This document shows, one piece after another, positions 1 to 23,230 of a stretch of DNA of 64,000 nt (its first letter is position 1; every line of letters starts with the position of its first letter). A model generated the notes under the pieces. It was not told the origin of the DNA, searched no databases, and saw only the letters and a list, made by a program, of their open reading frames with translations. The stretch comes from Synaphobranchus kaupii (Eukaryota > Chordata > Actinopteri > Anguilliformes > Synaphobranchidae): contig CM056383.1 of NCBI GenBank assembly GCA_029718625.1, positions 15,723,897-15,787,896 of the forward strand, written 5' to 3'. The translations under genes were made by a program, and so were the position numbers.

Positions 1-1011
1 GTCAGCCCCCCTTAATCATTTAGATAGAGGGAGATGGGGAGCTGGCGGGGGGGTTCAGAATAAATTCACAAATCTCTCAGGACGGAATCCAGAGACAGGT
101 CTCCCCTCCCGTCTAACCCTAATATTCCTCCTCCCTAAAGACCTCTCAAAGCCCGACCCGTCATTGGACCAGTGCTTTGCTCAGCTGGAGGTGAGATGCC
201 CTCTTCCCCCCTTCCCCCTCCCTATCCTCCCTATTTATTAGTATGGCAAGTGTTCCATGAAGCGAGGAAAACTCCCCTCTAATTTGAGCCCCCTCCCCTC
301 ATTGCCTAGCAGGCTGCAGAAATTGATGAAGGTCACGGCCGTCGTGCACCGATGGGGGAGGACTATGTAAGCTGTCATGCGCCAGGTCCTGTGTCTCCTA
401 AGAAAATCCAAGCCAAAAGGAATTCTTTTAGTTCAACACAAAACAAACCACCAGCAAAAGCGGCAGTCTAGGGCCAACCGTATATCGCTGATGCTGATTT
501 TGGGATGGAGGAAGGAGGAAGAGGATATTCCCCTCAGTTGAGGTCAAATAAGCCAAAGAGAGGTTGTCGGGCATTCATCCCATCAAGATAAATCTATTTC
601 TGAGTAACTGTGTGAGACACACAAAGGAGGAGACCAGCCCAGGTTCACTGGTTGCTTAATATCACTCTGTTGTGGAGAAAGTGGTAAAGATGTGGCCTTT
701 CCAAGGTACATTGAAAGTATTAATGGAGAAAAAAAATGTGTGTTTGGGCCCTGGTCGGCTGCGGCGGTTGTGTGCCGCGGCTCTCGTAACGCTAAACGAT
801 TTAATCCATCTCCCCACTTCTGTGGCGACACGCCGTGCATGCCAAACCCATTACCTCTCGAGCAGATGCTTCTTTGTGTGGTCGAACAAGGGAAGATGAT
901 GTGATATCAGTCAGGTGAATGAGAAACGGCAGGGCACAGCATGGTACGGCATGACTGCGTTCCTTTTTCATTAAGAGCTAGGACACTGCAGGGGTCAAGG
1001 GTCGGGGAGGT

Positions 1012-1034
1012 GGGGGGGGGGGGGGGGGGGGGGG
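1012..1034 (+). repeat. Poly-G run, 23 nt
   Basis: An uninterrupted run of G, preceded by GGGGAGGT and followed by TGGGG. Such runs are length-unstable and can form G-quadruplexes; the exact length in the assembly is uncertain. Confidence 0.9.
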
Positions 1035-1498
1035 TGGGGTAATACTTAATGCAGGTTGGTGCAATTAATGTTCCTGCAGAAAAAGGGGTACCCCTCACAC
1101 GGAACATGTTAATATTGCATAATCCAAAACCAGAACTCACTTTGTTCAAGGGCATCTCTTATGAACAGACAGTGCAGACATGTTTATATCACCAGGGTAG
1201 TATCCACATAATTTAGATTATAGGATCTGCTCAATGCAAGCTCTAAGCTGATTCTTTGAGCAAGCAGCCTCACTTTATGAGAGTACAGTACAGTACAATA
1301 TAGGGACAAAATGGCACTGTGAAATGGCACCCTGAATATAAGGAAGCATAATATGTTTGTGTAATATTATCCTTGTATTTTACATTATTTACAAAGTGAA
1401 TTTTATGGTCTGTGGGTCGAGGAACAGCCGCTGCAAAGTGTGATTTTGTCAACACAAATCTCTTACTGTAAACACCTTAACAAGAGAAGCAGCTTAGA

Positions 1499-1503
<5 letters not shown>

Positions 1504-1538
<35 letters not shown>
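1504..1538 (+). repeat. (GA)n microsatellite
   Basis: About 17 perfect GA units read directly from the sequence; a simple sequence repeat, likely polymorphic. Confidence 0.95.
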
Positions 1539-1542
<4 letters not shown>

Positions 1543-2106
1543 CTCAGACAACAGTTTGGTTTTTACAGCAGAGTGAAAAGCAAATTCATAAGCATCAGAC
1601 ATCTGACACTCACCATCTTTATCTGCCACTCCTCAAGGGGACCCATGTCTGCTGTTGATGCTTGCATGCCACTGAGCAATATTTTTTCAAGCACTCTTGT
1701 TAGCATTTTGATGGCATCTCTTTTCTGTGCTTTTCTTTCTGATTGATGTATTACTCTCAACATTGAGTCCACACTCGATTCCTTTAAGGTGAAACGCTAC
1801 GTCAATTTACTATTGATTCATACTGCACTGTTACGTCCAGTTTTTTCCTCAGGTAATTTCTTTAAAATGCAGTATTTCCATTGTGCACTCTTTATAGGTA
1901 TTTATCTTCAATAAATTTGACCAGCATTAATTATTTTAACCGACTACATGCTGATGATAATTTAATGAATTGGCTTTATTTTTGCTCATTGTGACTTACT
2001 TTGCTGATTGCAAACACACGTGCAAAAAATTCAGGAAGCATGTTTGCAATTAAATTAGGCTCACAGTGAGTGGAAATTCACCACATTTTTTTCCAACCTT
2101 TTCTAT

Positions 2107-2166
2107 GTGTGTGTGTGTGCGTGTGCGTGTGCGTGTGTGTGTGTGTGTGTGCGCGTGTGTGTGTGT
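2107..2166 (+). repeat. (GT)n microsatellite, interrupted by GC steps
   Basis: About 60 nt of alternating purine-pyrimidine GT with several GC substitutions, giving an imperfect dinucleotide tract with Z-DNA-forming composition. Confidence 0.9.
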
Positions 2167-3910
2167 TCTTGCCCCCCTGAGGTCACTGCTATTCTTTTTC
2201 GATTTTATTAAGACCTTAAAATGAGTTTTAACAACTGTTCACAAAAATGTATTGCAGATTTGAAACTAGTAATAAATTGTTCATTTTCCAATATTTGTCT
2301 ACATTCATACAATATTTTGAAATTGTACTGCTAACTGTGGAATGATTTGGAATTTGGAGAAACCGTGGTGAGGTCGATGTGTTACTGCTGCTGGGTTTTG
2401 AGGAAACTGCAAAACATTTCCTCTGCCCATTTGGGGGGGGGGGGGGTGTCTGTTTATTATCATTCAGTCTGCTCTCGCACACATTCCTTTAGATACTGGA
2501 GAGAAAATCATATCCAGCACTCCTTTGGGTGCTTCTTTTTCCAATCGCCGTTCAATGGCACGAGACTCCGTTGTTGTCGTGAAAGGTAGCCTAGCCGATG
2601 GCAAAAAAGTAAAAAGGTTAAAAAATTAAAACATTTAAAAAAGATTTAAACGTTGGCTGTGGAAACAAAGACACTATGTTTTGCCTGTGGAGAATAGCGG
2701 ACCAGGCTTGGCATGCAGAAAGTCCTTTCGTTCTTTTTCTCACATTCTGTGGTTTAAAAAAAAATAGTATCAAGACACTGCTTGCAGTGCCTGAATCTTT
2801 GATTTGATATAGGCCTGTCTATATTGTCTTACAGTGTTTCAGGCCCCAGAGTGGTCAAACAACGATGACATGATGTCTTGTCCCACGTTGCTTTTAAATA
2901 TTTTACTTTATATTTTACAGGTTTTTGTTTTCTAAGTGGCAGGAAACAGAGAATAGGCCAAAACTATTTTTTTTTCTGCTACTTCCAGTAATCGGGGAAA
3001 AAACATGTTTTGAGCAAAACCATATGACGTTCCTTTATGATGAAATCTGTTATTTGGTGAACAAAGGTTTGGCACTGGGAGACATGTTTGCAAATGCACA
3101 TGTTTGAAAATGTTTTAAGAAATCATTTTCTCTGCCGCAGAGAATACATTTCTTTCTAAAACTCTCACTTTTTCTAACGTTCTCAGGGATGAACTGTAGC
3201 TTAAAAGGCATGATTTATGTTATGTAGTATTGTCTCTAACAGGCTTGAAGTGTCTTTGCACGGCACATCATAATTTGATTGGACAAGTCCAATTTAGGTG
3301 TAGGATTATTCAGCATTGCAACAATGAAATCCAAATTTATTTTCCCAATTTTAAACGCTGCCTAACCTTCCCTAATTTGATGATCCAACTGTCAACTATT
3401 TATTGGATCAGAAATTTATGTCCTTAAATATGTGATGTGTTGTTCTGTCCTGTTGAGGTAGCATTTTTATAACAACCTAATGCAGAAGAGACCTGCAAGG
3501 GGAGGTGGTACATGTATCCTGACTGATAAAGCAAACTCCCAATTTAGTCAGTGTCACACTGTATGGCACTTGCAGTCAATTTTCTTCTCTTAATTTTGTC
3601 ACAAGGTGCTGACGGTGTAATTCCGGATCATTCTAATGAAACCCACATTTCTTAGCAGAGTCATAGATGCTTTGCGCCAAGTGTATCTTATCAGTCATAC
3701 CAGGGCCTGCCTCTTTAACTTGGAGAAAATGCCAGACCTATCAATAAGGTGTCCAAGGAATCGGCCCTCTCCCACTATGAAAAAGAGAGTCTTCATTTGA
3801 GCTACACTCCACACAAATGGAGGCATTCAAGGGAATGACACTACATGCAGTAAAAATGAGAGGCTAAAAATGGCAGCACATTAAACAGTAAAACACATTA
3901 ATCTTTATTC

Positions 3911-3947
3911 ATAATTATATTTATTATATTATAATAAATATAATTAT
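3911..3947. repeat. Perfect 17-bp AT palindrome with 3-nt loop
   Basis: The 17 bases at 3911-3927 are the exact reverse complement of 3931-3947, separated by ATT. The composition is entirely A/T, so this is a likely cruciform-prone site or the remains of an inverted simple-repeat expansion. Confidence 0.8.
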
Positions 3948-4299
3948 ATTCATAATTACATCCATTATATTTCCACCCCAATTTAAAAAAAGAAGAATAA
4001 CAAAAATGCTTAGGAAATTTGGATAGCCCATTAAGATCCATGTGTCATTTCTGAATTCCCCAATGTAAATGCATTTCCTCTAAATACATTTATAAATAAG
4101 TCTGGCTATTCTCCAGAATTTGAGGAACTCCTTATCTTGCTTCCTCAAAGGACAATGTTAACAGAAAATCTTACTCAGATATGATTGGCTGGTATGATTT
4201 GGTCCTTAACACTGTAAGGTGTAAAATCACAAGCATGAGTTCTAAAACATTGACTTAGAATTTTGAAGAAAAAAAAAAAACATTTCAAAACACCAATTC

Positions 4300-4650
4300 T
4301 TCAGAGGGTTAAGACACCTCTTTGGAGTCATTGGACAAGACTGGAATGGATGATAAGAGTGCACCACCCAAAAAAAAACCCCATGGCTCTCCCTGCAAAC
4401 TATGTACTACCTGTTGGTTTAACCCAAATCACTCCTTGCACTTTAGTCTGCACACTGTCTGCCGGGGGTGGATGGCCACCCCCCTGAATCGGGACCCACC
4501 CAAGGTTTCTTCCTGTTTCCTCCAGGGAGTATTTTCTTGCCCTTTGCTTGCTCGAAGGGCCCCGGGTCCCAGAATGTCTGTAGAGTTCAGAGATATTGGT
4601 CCTTTGGGAAAAGTGATATACAAATAAAACTGACTTGAATTCAAAGTGCC
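4300..4650 (+). repeat. Dispersed teleost repeat (LINE/SINE-type 3' end)
   Basis: The series GGTTTCTTCCTG, then AGGGAGTATTTTCTTGCC, then TGCTTGCTC, ending in ATAAAACTGACTTGAATTC, matches my memory of a very common fish repeat tail with a TGAATTGAATT terminus. The open frames across it (up to 101 codons) are explained by this repeat. The family name is uncertain; a repeat-library search would settle it. Confidence 0.55.
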
Positions 4651-7064
4651 ACTTATTATTTGCTGATCTCTGTAGATATTTAATCGTATCACTTAAATTC
4701 CTTCCACTTGATTCATTTCAACTGGAGTTTCATCTTTAAGCTGTCGGCTTTCCGTTTTTCCATTATTTACATGTGTTTAATTAATCTCTTCAACAGCTAC
4801 ACTTAGTCTTGTTCAATTAAAAAAGCGACATGCTTAAATTTGCCAGTCAGATGAAACCCCTTAACTTGAGGGCTGAGTAGCCCCCTTAATTGAAGAATGG
4901 AAGCTTTCCATCATGCAAGCATTCTTGTCATTTTTATTGGATTAAGGTTGGGTAAGGTTTTTAATAGGCACACTTGACTAAGAGGGAAATTGCAACTTAA
5001 TGTCATTTAATTAAGCTGCAATTTGGTCTCGGTTGCATTTTCGTTTCAAGTCATTGTGTTCACAAGAACTATTCACAAAGAGAAGCGTTGCATATGAACT
5101 GAATATTAATCAAATTCCTGAACTGTTACAACTTTTTTGTACAGCAGGATAATCTGTTATACTGCAAAAAGTATTGCAGTGAGACCTCTATCTTTCACAC
5201 GTTAGTCAGACGTGATAGAATAAATCCACAAATCCACTTGGATTATATGTTTAAATCCCGATCTGCTCAGAGCTGCTGTACAACGTTCATGCCTCAAACT
5301 GAATAGGATGTTCAGCTCCAGACGCCGTCAGCCTTTTAGATTTGAAGTCAACCCCCTCCAAAAAAATAAATAAATAATTGAGTGGTGAAATTGGTAGCCA
5401 TATTGTCATATCATTAACTTAATGTGCCGCTTTGGAAACGCATTCTCTATTGCCCACATGCTAATGTGAGGCACCATGTATTGTTATTATGTTTGCTGTT
5501 GCATGGAGAACCAATAAAAATCACACATGGCTGCTTCTTTCAGTACAGTTGTGTTTAGTGGTCCAAAGCATTCTACCAAAATATCAGCTTGACATCTCAC
5601 TAGAAAAAATAGAAGCACAAATGAAACGCCACTAACAAGAGGTCTCCCAGGCCACCATTACAACTTTACAGCTTTAATCCCTTTTTACCTGTAATGCTCT
5701 GGGGCAAAGAGAAGACAGACATGATGCCTTATAAAATTCTAGTTGGTTTTTTATGGAAAGCATATCCAGTGGACAGTAGGTCCTAAACTACAGCAGAAAA
5801 CCAAGATATCTTGCTGATGCTATATGAGGAACACAAGAATTATATACAATGTCTTCAGATTATATTTGAACGTGGTGGCAGACTAATTAGAGTCAAATTC
5901 TGGCTTGCAGCCACACAGGTAGAGAGTTCCGTAGTCCAGCCCACTTTGGTGACGAACATCTGGTGCCACTTTTCAGAAAAAATATAATGGGAGTCAATGG
6001 ACTGAAAATGTATTTTTTTCTATATTCAGGCAGCTAGACATTCAAAACACCCAAGAGAGGGGTTGTCACATTTTTTTATAATTTATAAAATTGGTAATTT
6101 GAAATTATGTCCAACAAATAAACAACACGTTTTTAAAAAAACAACTAAAAGGACAACAACATCCGGTCTACTCACACTGCTGAAGTGAAAACCATAAAGC
6201 TGACACTTTCAACATGGCCAGAGAGTGATTCTCGTCCTTGGTGATACTCTTAGTTTCAATTCCATAGGCTAATAAGACAAAGTGATAGGCGTTTTCGCTA
6301 GCAGAGCGGATGGTAGCTGCTACTTTTAGCTACTTCCACAATAAGTTACAAGAGCAGACCAAGTGATTTTCGCTAGCAGAGCAGCCGGTAGCGAGCAAAA
6401 GCGGGAGCTGGCGATGTACGACCGGGAATTCTGGGTAGTGTAGTTATGTTTCTCAAACTCCGTTAATTATACGATTCAAATTTGATTTAAACGCGGGTGG
6501 TGAGTATATAATGGACTTTGTATCACATATATGTCAAAGTTTGGTCCATACAATGCCATAATATCATAAGGGTGACTGAAAGATCCCAAAATGGGGGCAG
6601 GTAATGGCTTCCGGCAGTCTTCCGGGACCAGCCAGGGATAGGAGGGGGCGGGACTACAGAGCTCTACTGCAAGTCATAAATAAATCCCTGAGTTTAATAT
6701 ATTTTAACAAAATGAAAAGTGATCGCGTCCCACATTCTCCACCCCAGGGATAAAACCTTCAGCCCCACCCAAACCTGCATTCAGTGTGTCCCACCCCGTA
6801 TTCACTTTTGACTTCTTGGGATAGGCTAATTACCCCTGCCAAAGGCCTGCTAGGTTAGGCCTTGCCCTCCAGCTATAAACCTCAATCTCATTAGCAAAGG
6901 GAAAGATGCTGAATGAGTGCCAAAGTTTGCCAATTAGTGCTCTTCCAGCGGTTTCTCAATTTGCCATGCTTCTCCAGACCTGTACCAAACAAACATCTCC
7001 ACGGCCCATTGGCCATTAACAACAGACTAAACGATTGGACAAACCAATCAGACAAGCTGTGGGT
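4651..7064. other. Intergenic DNA; possible old repeat at 5.9-6.75 kb
   Basis: No gene recognised. The part from about 5900 to 6750 has the texture of an eroded DNA transposon, including a phrase common in fish repeats (AATGGGAGTCAATGGA) and a short direct repeat at 6292 and 6367. I could not find terminal repeats that define an element. Confidence 0.4.
6292..6382 (+). repeat. Direct repeat of a 16-bp motif, 75 bp apart
   Basis: The 16-mer TTTTCGCTAGCAGAGC occurs at 6292-6307 and again at 6367-6382. Each copy is followed by a GGTAGC-like motif. This is probably an internal tandem duplication inside an old repeat. Confidence 0.7.
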
Positions 7065-7072
7065 AGTACAGT

Positions 7073-8339
7073 CAGGGCTGGACTGGCTATATAGTCTACA
7101 TGCCCGCGGGCATGTGGGCCGGTCTAGTTTTGGGCCGGTTTGGGCCGGTATGATTTATTTATTTTAAAAAATAAAAAATAAACATTTTTAATGTTTTTGT
7201 TATCGAGCGGCCCCCAAAAAATGGACAGCGGCCCATTGGCTCATTTTCTATACTGACAGTGGGCCGGCCCAATCACATGCTTAAGCCCAACCCCTCCCGT
7301 CTGGTAGGCTCAACCCTGACCCCTCCTCCCTGTTGTCAAGTTGTTGTCAGTTGAGAAATGGATCGAAATGGATCGAAAGCGCAAAGGAGGTGCCCAGAAA
7401 ATTAGAGACAAGAAAGTCCAAAAGTTGGCAGAGGATGCCTCAAAATGTAGAAAGATTACACAAATGTTCTCTGGAACTGCTGCTAGTAGCAGTAACAGTA
7501 GCAGTAACGTTAACGTTAGTCAGCAGCAACGCGAGTCGGACAGTGACACAGACTCAGAGTCAGTTGACAGTGGAGGATATAAGCAGTCACTCGGTCAGTC
7601 AGTCACTCGGTCTCACTAAGCAACGTTACGTTAGCATAATTTTTTGGGCTAGGTCTTATGAATGTTAGCACAGAATGGCTAATGCTATTGCTAACTCTAG
7701 ATGAGCCTAGTCCAACAACAGCGCGAGCGCACTGATTTTGACAGACCGTTTGAGCGCTCTTTTCAAACCGGTCCCTTCACAGATTTATTTAGTACAGTAG
7801 CGTACGTTATCGCAGGGGGTTTCAGGAACAATATTATGTGCTGTTATTAACTATTGTCGACGCGATCGAGGATTTACCGCGACTAGACTGATGTAAAATG
7901 TAGCTAACTAGCCAGGGCGTCTGGCAGCTTGAGCGTCTGATGCAACTGACGTAGGCTAACGCCGGGTGCCAAAATAATGTTTCTTTTGGGAATAATAATT
8001 ACTTAAAATTGTATTAAATAATTTGAATTATTCCTATGACTTTGAGCAGAGCTTTTTCTTTAACAATTACTTAACAGTATGAGTATGGGTATTGTTTGCT
8101 CAGCAGCCATGTCTCATCACCTTGGAATAAGTCGACAGTGAGTGAGTACACTGGTCCACACTTGCATTGGTATACTTGATCTGTCCATGACACTGATGAT
8201 TTGATGAATGGTAGATATCCATCATATGCATATTGAACAGACTGCAAGGATGTTGTAGTGATGGGCGGTGTCCGACCGATTGTGGTGGGCCGGTCTGAGC
8301 CAAATGGCAGGGCCTATTTTTTGCCCCAGTCCAGCCCTG
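7073..8339 (+). mobile_element. hAT-family DNA transposon, non-autonomous (1267 bp)
   Basis: The element starts CAGGGCTGGACTGG and ends CCAGTCCAGCCCTG, a 14-bp terminal inverted repeat matching except at one base. It is flanked by perfect 8-bp direct repeats AGTACAGT at 7065-7072 and 8340-8347, the target duplication length of hAT elements. The CAGGG start and the GGGCCGG-rich subterminal sequence fit a common fish hAT family. Inside is only a short 5' coding remnant, so the transposase catalytic region has been lost; movement would need enzyme from another copy. Confidence 0.85.
7368..7619 (+). pseudogene. N-terminal fragment of a hAT transposase-like protein
   Basis: An 83-codon frame lies close to the left end of the hAT element. 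It begins MDRKRKGGAQKIRDKK, a basic lysine/arginine-rich start, followed by a serine/asparagine run and an acidic SDSDTDSES stretch. From memory this resembles the disordered N-terminus of fish hAT transposase-like proteins annotated as zinc finger MYM-type 1-like. The frame stops before any zinc finger, RNase H-like core or dimerisation domain, so it cannot encode an active enzyme. Its position inside the element and its orientation support the assignment. A shared first exon with no downstream exons is the expected product of internal deletion. A spurious frame is possible, but the composition argues against it. Confidence 0.5.
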
Positions 8340-8347
8340 AGTACAGT

Positions 8348-9969
8348 CCTTTATACCAACAGTACAAAACCAAAAATATGATAATGTTCCAAATATACAA
8401 ATCATTTAAATATTTAATTAAACTGATTTACACTTAATTATTTTTTGAACACATTAGATATTATCCAGTGTAGATGTATGCCCCATTTTGAGAGTTTTGG
8501 ATGCAGATTTGTGCATTTATATGCAGGTATAATTTTAGATGTGTGAAATCTGAATGACAGAGCAACTGCCATCAGTGTTTCTGCAACCCTGAACAGCATA
8601 GCAATCAGATGACACAGCCTCTTATACCGAAGAGCTTAAAACCAGGCAAGGAAGGGAAGGTTAGTTGAAAAAGTTTCCTTACAAAAAGAAAAACAGAGGC
8701 CCATGCCTCACGTGGATTTTACTCCTGTGGAGAAGGTAGGAGAACCATCAGCAATGTGAGAGCTATGATGGCAAGGTCAGACAAACCCAAAGAACTGCCT
8801 GCTACTCAAGCCCTGCCTTGAGTGAAGAATCCTCTCATCTGATCCATGTACAGTTTGACATTTTGCCCCATCGAAACATCCAAACTCCATACAGCAGGGT
8901 CATCAAACATCAAACTCAAGCAGTGCGTTTAAGCCCATTTTCGCACTATCCTTTGCTTGCAATTACATACCAGTAGCCTGCTCAGGTGTAGCTCAACAAC
9001 AAAATACACACGCCAATTCAGCTGATGGGATTTGAAAAACCAGCAAACACACAGCACACCAGAAGATGCGTCAGACCGAGGCTCATGGCATTCGAGATTC
9101 ACTTTGGTCTTCACTGCAAATTGCATCTTAATTGCTTAACTTGAGTCACTAATAGGATGAAAATGTATTGTTTTAGGTGTTAATTTTCAGGTGGTTGAAA
9201 TGCTGTAGAAACCATGGAAATCCAGGACCAAATATGAACACTCGTGCAATAAGCAATATTCCACAGACCACAAAGGACCAGGATCAAAACCAGAATTTTT
9301 GATTAGGCTGCCAGTAATATGTCCGTTAAGAACCAAATCAATTGGACAGGGAAAATGAACATGATTAGATCAATAAAACACATTGACAGCATTCCATATT
9401 TACTAGACATGCAAATATAAATGTTTTTAAATGCCAACACCGAAATGACTCATTGTACCAAACCTCAGGCAGAAATAGAATGTCAGAGTAGTAATCCATT
9501 TCAGTATCTTTCCACTGCAGCAGTACAATAGCTCGAGTTGAATTTAATTATTGGGTTCCCTCACTTCTTTGTGAAAAGCCACCATTCTACACAAGCACTT
9601 AGAAACACAGGAGAATAATATAAAGTTGCAAGGCTACCTACAACCAGAACATTGGTTTGCTTGCTTGGAAGGCCTTTGAATAGCCTGCAGAACAAATCAA
9701 ATAATGTTCAGACACATTCAGAACAGTATCAACAAAAGATTCACCCAATGGGCTTTTGCAGGTAACCCAAGACGCTCTCAGAATACGCTCTCAGAATACA
9801 CAAACCTCATAGATTCAGAACCAGTGTGGATGTGGATTCATTTTAGCCTATACCTACTAAATGTAGGTTTCAATTTAGCTGTAATTTAGTAACCAGCAAA
9901 ATGAGTTTTGCATCATAACCATGTGTTGCATGTTAGTTACAATATTTTAAAAAAAACACAACTTGCAAA
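8348..9969. other. Intergenic DNA between the hAT element and the rnd3 3' end
   Basis: No gene recognised on either strand and no repeat with definable ends. Short open frames here (65 codons or less) look random. Confidence 0.55.
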
Positions 9970-9989
9970 GATGAACATTAAAACTTCCA

Positions 9990-9995
9990 TTTATT
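9990..9995 (-). promoter_or_regulatory. Candidate distal polyadenylation signal for rnd3
   Basis: TTTATT on the plus strand is AATAAA in the rnd3 transcript. Cleavage would be expected 15-25 nt further, near 9970. The alternative proximal signal is at 11085-11090. Confidence 0.4.
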
Positions 9996-11501
9996 TCAAA
10001 GAAAAAAAATATACTTCAATAAATACTGCGGAAACATCAATAAACAGACTTACAAATGGACTTCAAACATTCAAAAAGTGAAGGCGTTCTACATAAGGAC
10101 TTCCATAATTTAAAATAAAAACACTTATATACAGAAAGCATATACCGACTAGCTGATAATACTGCCCTTGAGGACTCCAACGCAACATTCTGAAAGCACT
10201 TCAGAATCATCTCCAGTTGTACAGAGAATTGGAATACACCGGAAAATCATTCCACCTTTTTTTGCGTAAACTAACAAGATCAAAGTGCCAACAAGAGCAT
10301 ATGCAGAATAATGTAATGTATAGGGTAGTATCCGGCCCAACACTTCAAAGAAAATGTAGCCTTCACAGAATGTCAGTCCACCATCTTGACAAAGGCTTAT
10401 AAAACCAAGGCTGCATTATGATCTTGAGAAACAAAAGAACAAGTACACTTCATTTAAAGGTTTGTTTCCTTACTGGGACCAGAGAAATGAAAAATTAATG
10501 CATTGCATAGCTGAAGACATCCTTGCAGAAGGAAACTGAACGCCTCACCACTGATTGGCTGAAGGAGACGGTTGTATGAAAAACGTCCTCGACTCAACCT
10601 TGTGCACACAGCAGACACGATCACTGATCTCAATGGAGTGGACCTGTCTGACATATCCCACAATACCCTGGTTTTTATCATTACAACCACCTTTTTTTTG
10701 CAGCACGATTGCTAGGCTAAAGATACTGTGCTCATGAGAACCAATCAGGAACACAAAAAATATTCCTAGAAGTCCAGCCACATCTATTTTCAAAACCAAA
10801 TGCAGGGCCTTAGATCACAGGAAATTAAGATCAACAGCAAGTTGAGCTGGGAACTAACATTAGATTTTCTTTGGTTAAAAATCATGAGGGCAGAGAATAT
10901 GAAGATGAAACAGCACAAGGCTGACATGGTAAAAAAAAAAAAAAAACAAGTCTCATAAATCCAGAAGTATGGCACAAGTTTTAGCAGAACAGAACAAACT
11001 TATTTATGTCGGACTAACTCCATGCCAGCTATGAAAGGATGGGAAACAAATTAAAAATAAAAAGCCACAGTGATTTGCTGTCATTTTATTTCCTTGTCTG
11101 ATGGCCCCCCCAAGTAGGTTCCAAGGGCCAGTGCAAGAAATCAGTTTGATAATTTTTTCCTGTCTGCAGGCATAGCAGTTTCACACAAACACACACCCCC
11201 CCACCCCAGGTGGAGTACACACACACACGACTTGGGGTGGGAAGTGGGTGAAGCCAATTTTTCACATTTTAAAAAAAGCTCTGACACATCACTTCCTTCC
11301 TCTGCACATTTCCTGTGAGGAGGAAGCATGCAACCCTGATTTAATCCCCTCAACCTCCTGATGCAATATCCGTAACAGGGGCACAACTTACTTGTCGTGT
11401 GGGGGTGTGTATGGGTGTGTGTGTGTAGGGGTACTAAGTCAGAAGCACAAAAATGGACACTTCTTGAGGCTTTAAAGCAAGGGCATGTTAACCTTTAGGT
11501 T

Positions 11502-11529
11502 GGGGGGGGGGGGGGGGGGGGGGGGGGGG
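11502..11529 (+). repeat. Poly-G run, 28 nt (poly-C in the rnd3 transcript)
   Basis: An uninterrupted run of G about 270 nt downstream of the rnd3 stop codon, so inside the inferred 3' UTR. The length is prone to sequencing error. Confidence 0.85.
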
Positions 11530-11794
11530 CTGCAGTTCATTGTAAATCCCTCCAAATAGTCACTTTTTGTAGTTAATGGCCACTGTGCACTCTAGAATAG
11601 GCAGTGAACCTCAACTGAGTGAGACAGATGCTCTAAAGTGCGACTCAACCCCCACCACCACCACTCCCCCCGCTTTATACATTTGTAAATGTGTTTGAGA
11701 GCAGGGAGAGGGGCTTGCTTTGCACTCAATTCCTCCTTCCCCAGGTCTACTTCCAGCATCCAAAAAAACATCCACATGGGCGGGACTGAGGAAG

Positions 11795-22853
<11,059 letters not shown>

Positions 22854-23059
22854 TGATTTCTGTTTTTAAATAGTCCTCCAAAGTACCAACTTCGGGGAAG
22901 AATGACAAAAAAAAAATCAAACTTTGGCACAAATCTGAGAAAAATTCCCGGGGCAGCTGTTCCTAATGTGAAACTGGGCACGGTTTCCTGGCGAACAAGC
23001 AGCGGCACTCCTCTCGCCGACTATCGTCTATTCTGTGGAACTGGAAGCATGTTTGCCGG

Positions 23060-23083
23060 TTTATATACGCGGCTGACAACCAA
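23060..23083 (-). promoter_or_regulatory. rnd3: Candidate rnd3 core promoter (TATA plus inverted CCAAT)
   Basis: In the gene's direction, GTATATAAA lies at 23060-23068, about 210 bp upstream of the start codon, and a CCAAT box in inverted orientation lies about 15 bp further upstream (23079-23083). Transcription would start near 23030, giving a 5' UTR of about 180 nt. The surrounding 300 bp is relatively GC- and CpG-rich compared with its flanks. Assignment is by position and motif only. Confidence 0.45.
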
Positions 23084-23230
23084 TCGCTTTCTTTCACATC
23101 TGAGGAAGCGACGCGTCCCTCCTCTTTTCCTGCACGGGACAAAAGGCGCTCGACACACAGAGAAACTGCGAAAATAACTCCAAGGAGAGCGCCCCCATCG
23201 GTTTCTATTATCATCTACCACCACCATAGG

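Larger units (their letters stand above)
1..4299. other. Intergenic DNA, no gene recognised
   Basis: I see no open frame with a recognisable domain, splice pattern or codon bias on either strand. The stretch contains simple repeats (listed separately) and AT-rich single-copy-looking sequence. Some of it may be conserved regulatory DNA around rnd3, but that cannot be judged without alignment to another fish. Confidence 0.6.
9970..11794 (-). other. rnd3: Probable rnd3 3' untranslated region
   Basis: This lies directly downstream of the rnd3 stop codon on the minus strand. Two canonical AATAAA signals occur in this orientation: one at 11085-11090 (about 0.7 kb after the stop) and one at 9990-9995 (about 1.8 kb after). 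The distal signal sits in A/T-rich sequence. I recall the mammalian RND3 3' UTR being of similar length. The region contains a 28-nt homopolymer that is poly-C in the transcript. The end is inferred, not seen. Confidence 0.5.

Noticed and set aside
4322..4627. 101-codon plus-strand frame with cysteines
   Set aside because: Falls wholly within the dispersed repeat at 4300-4650.
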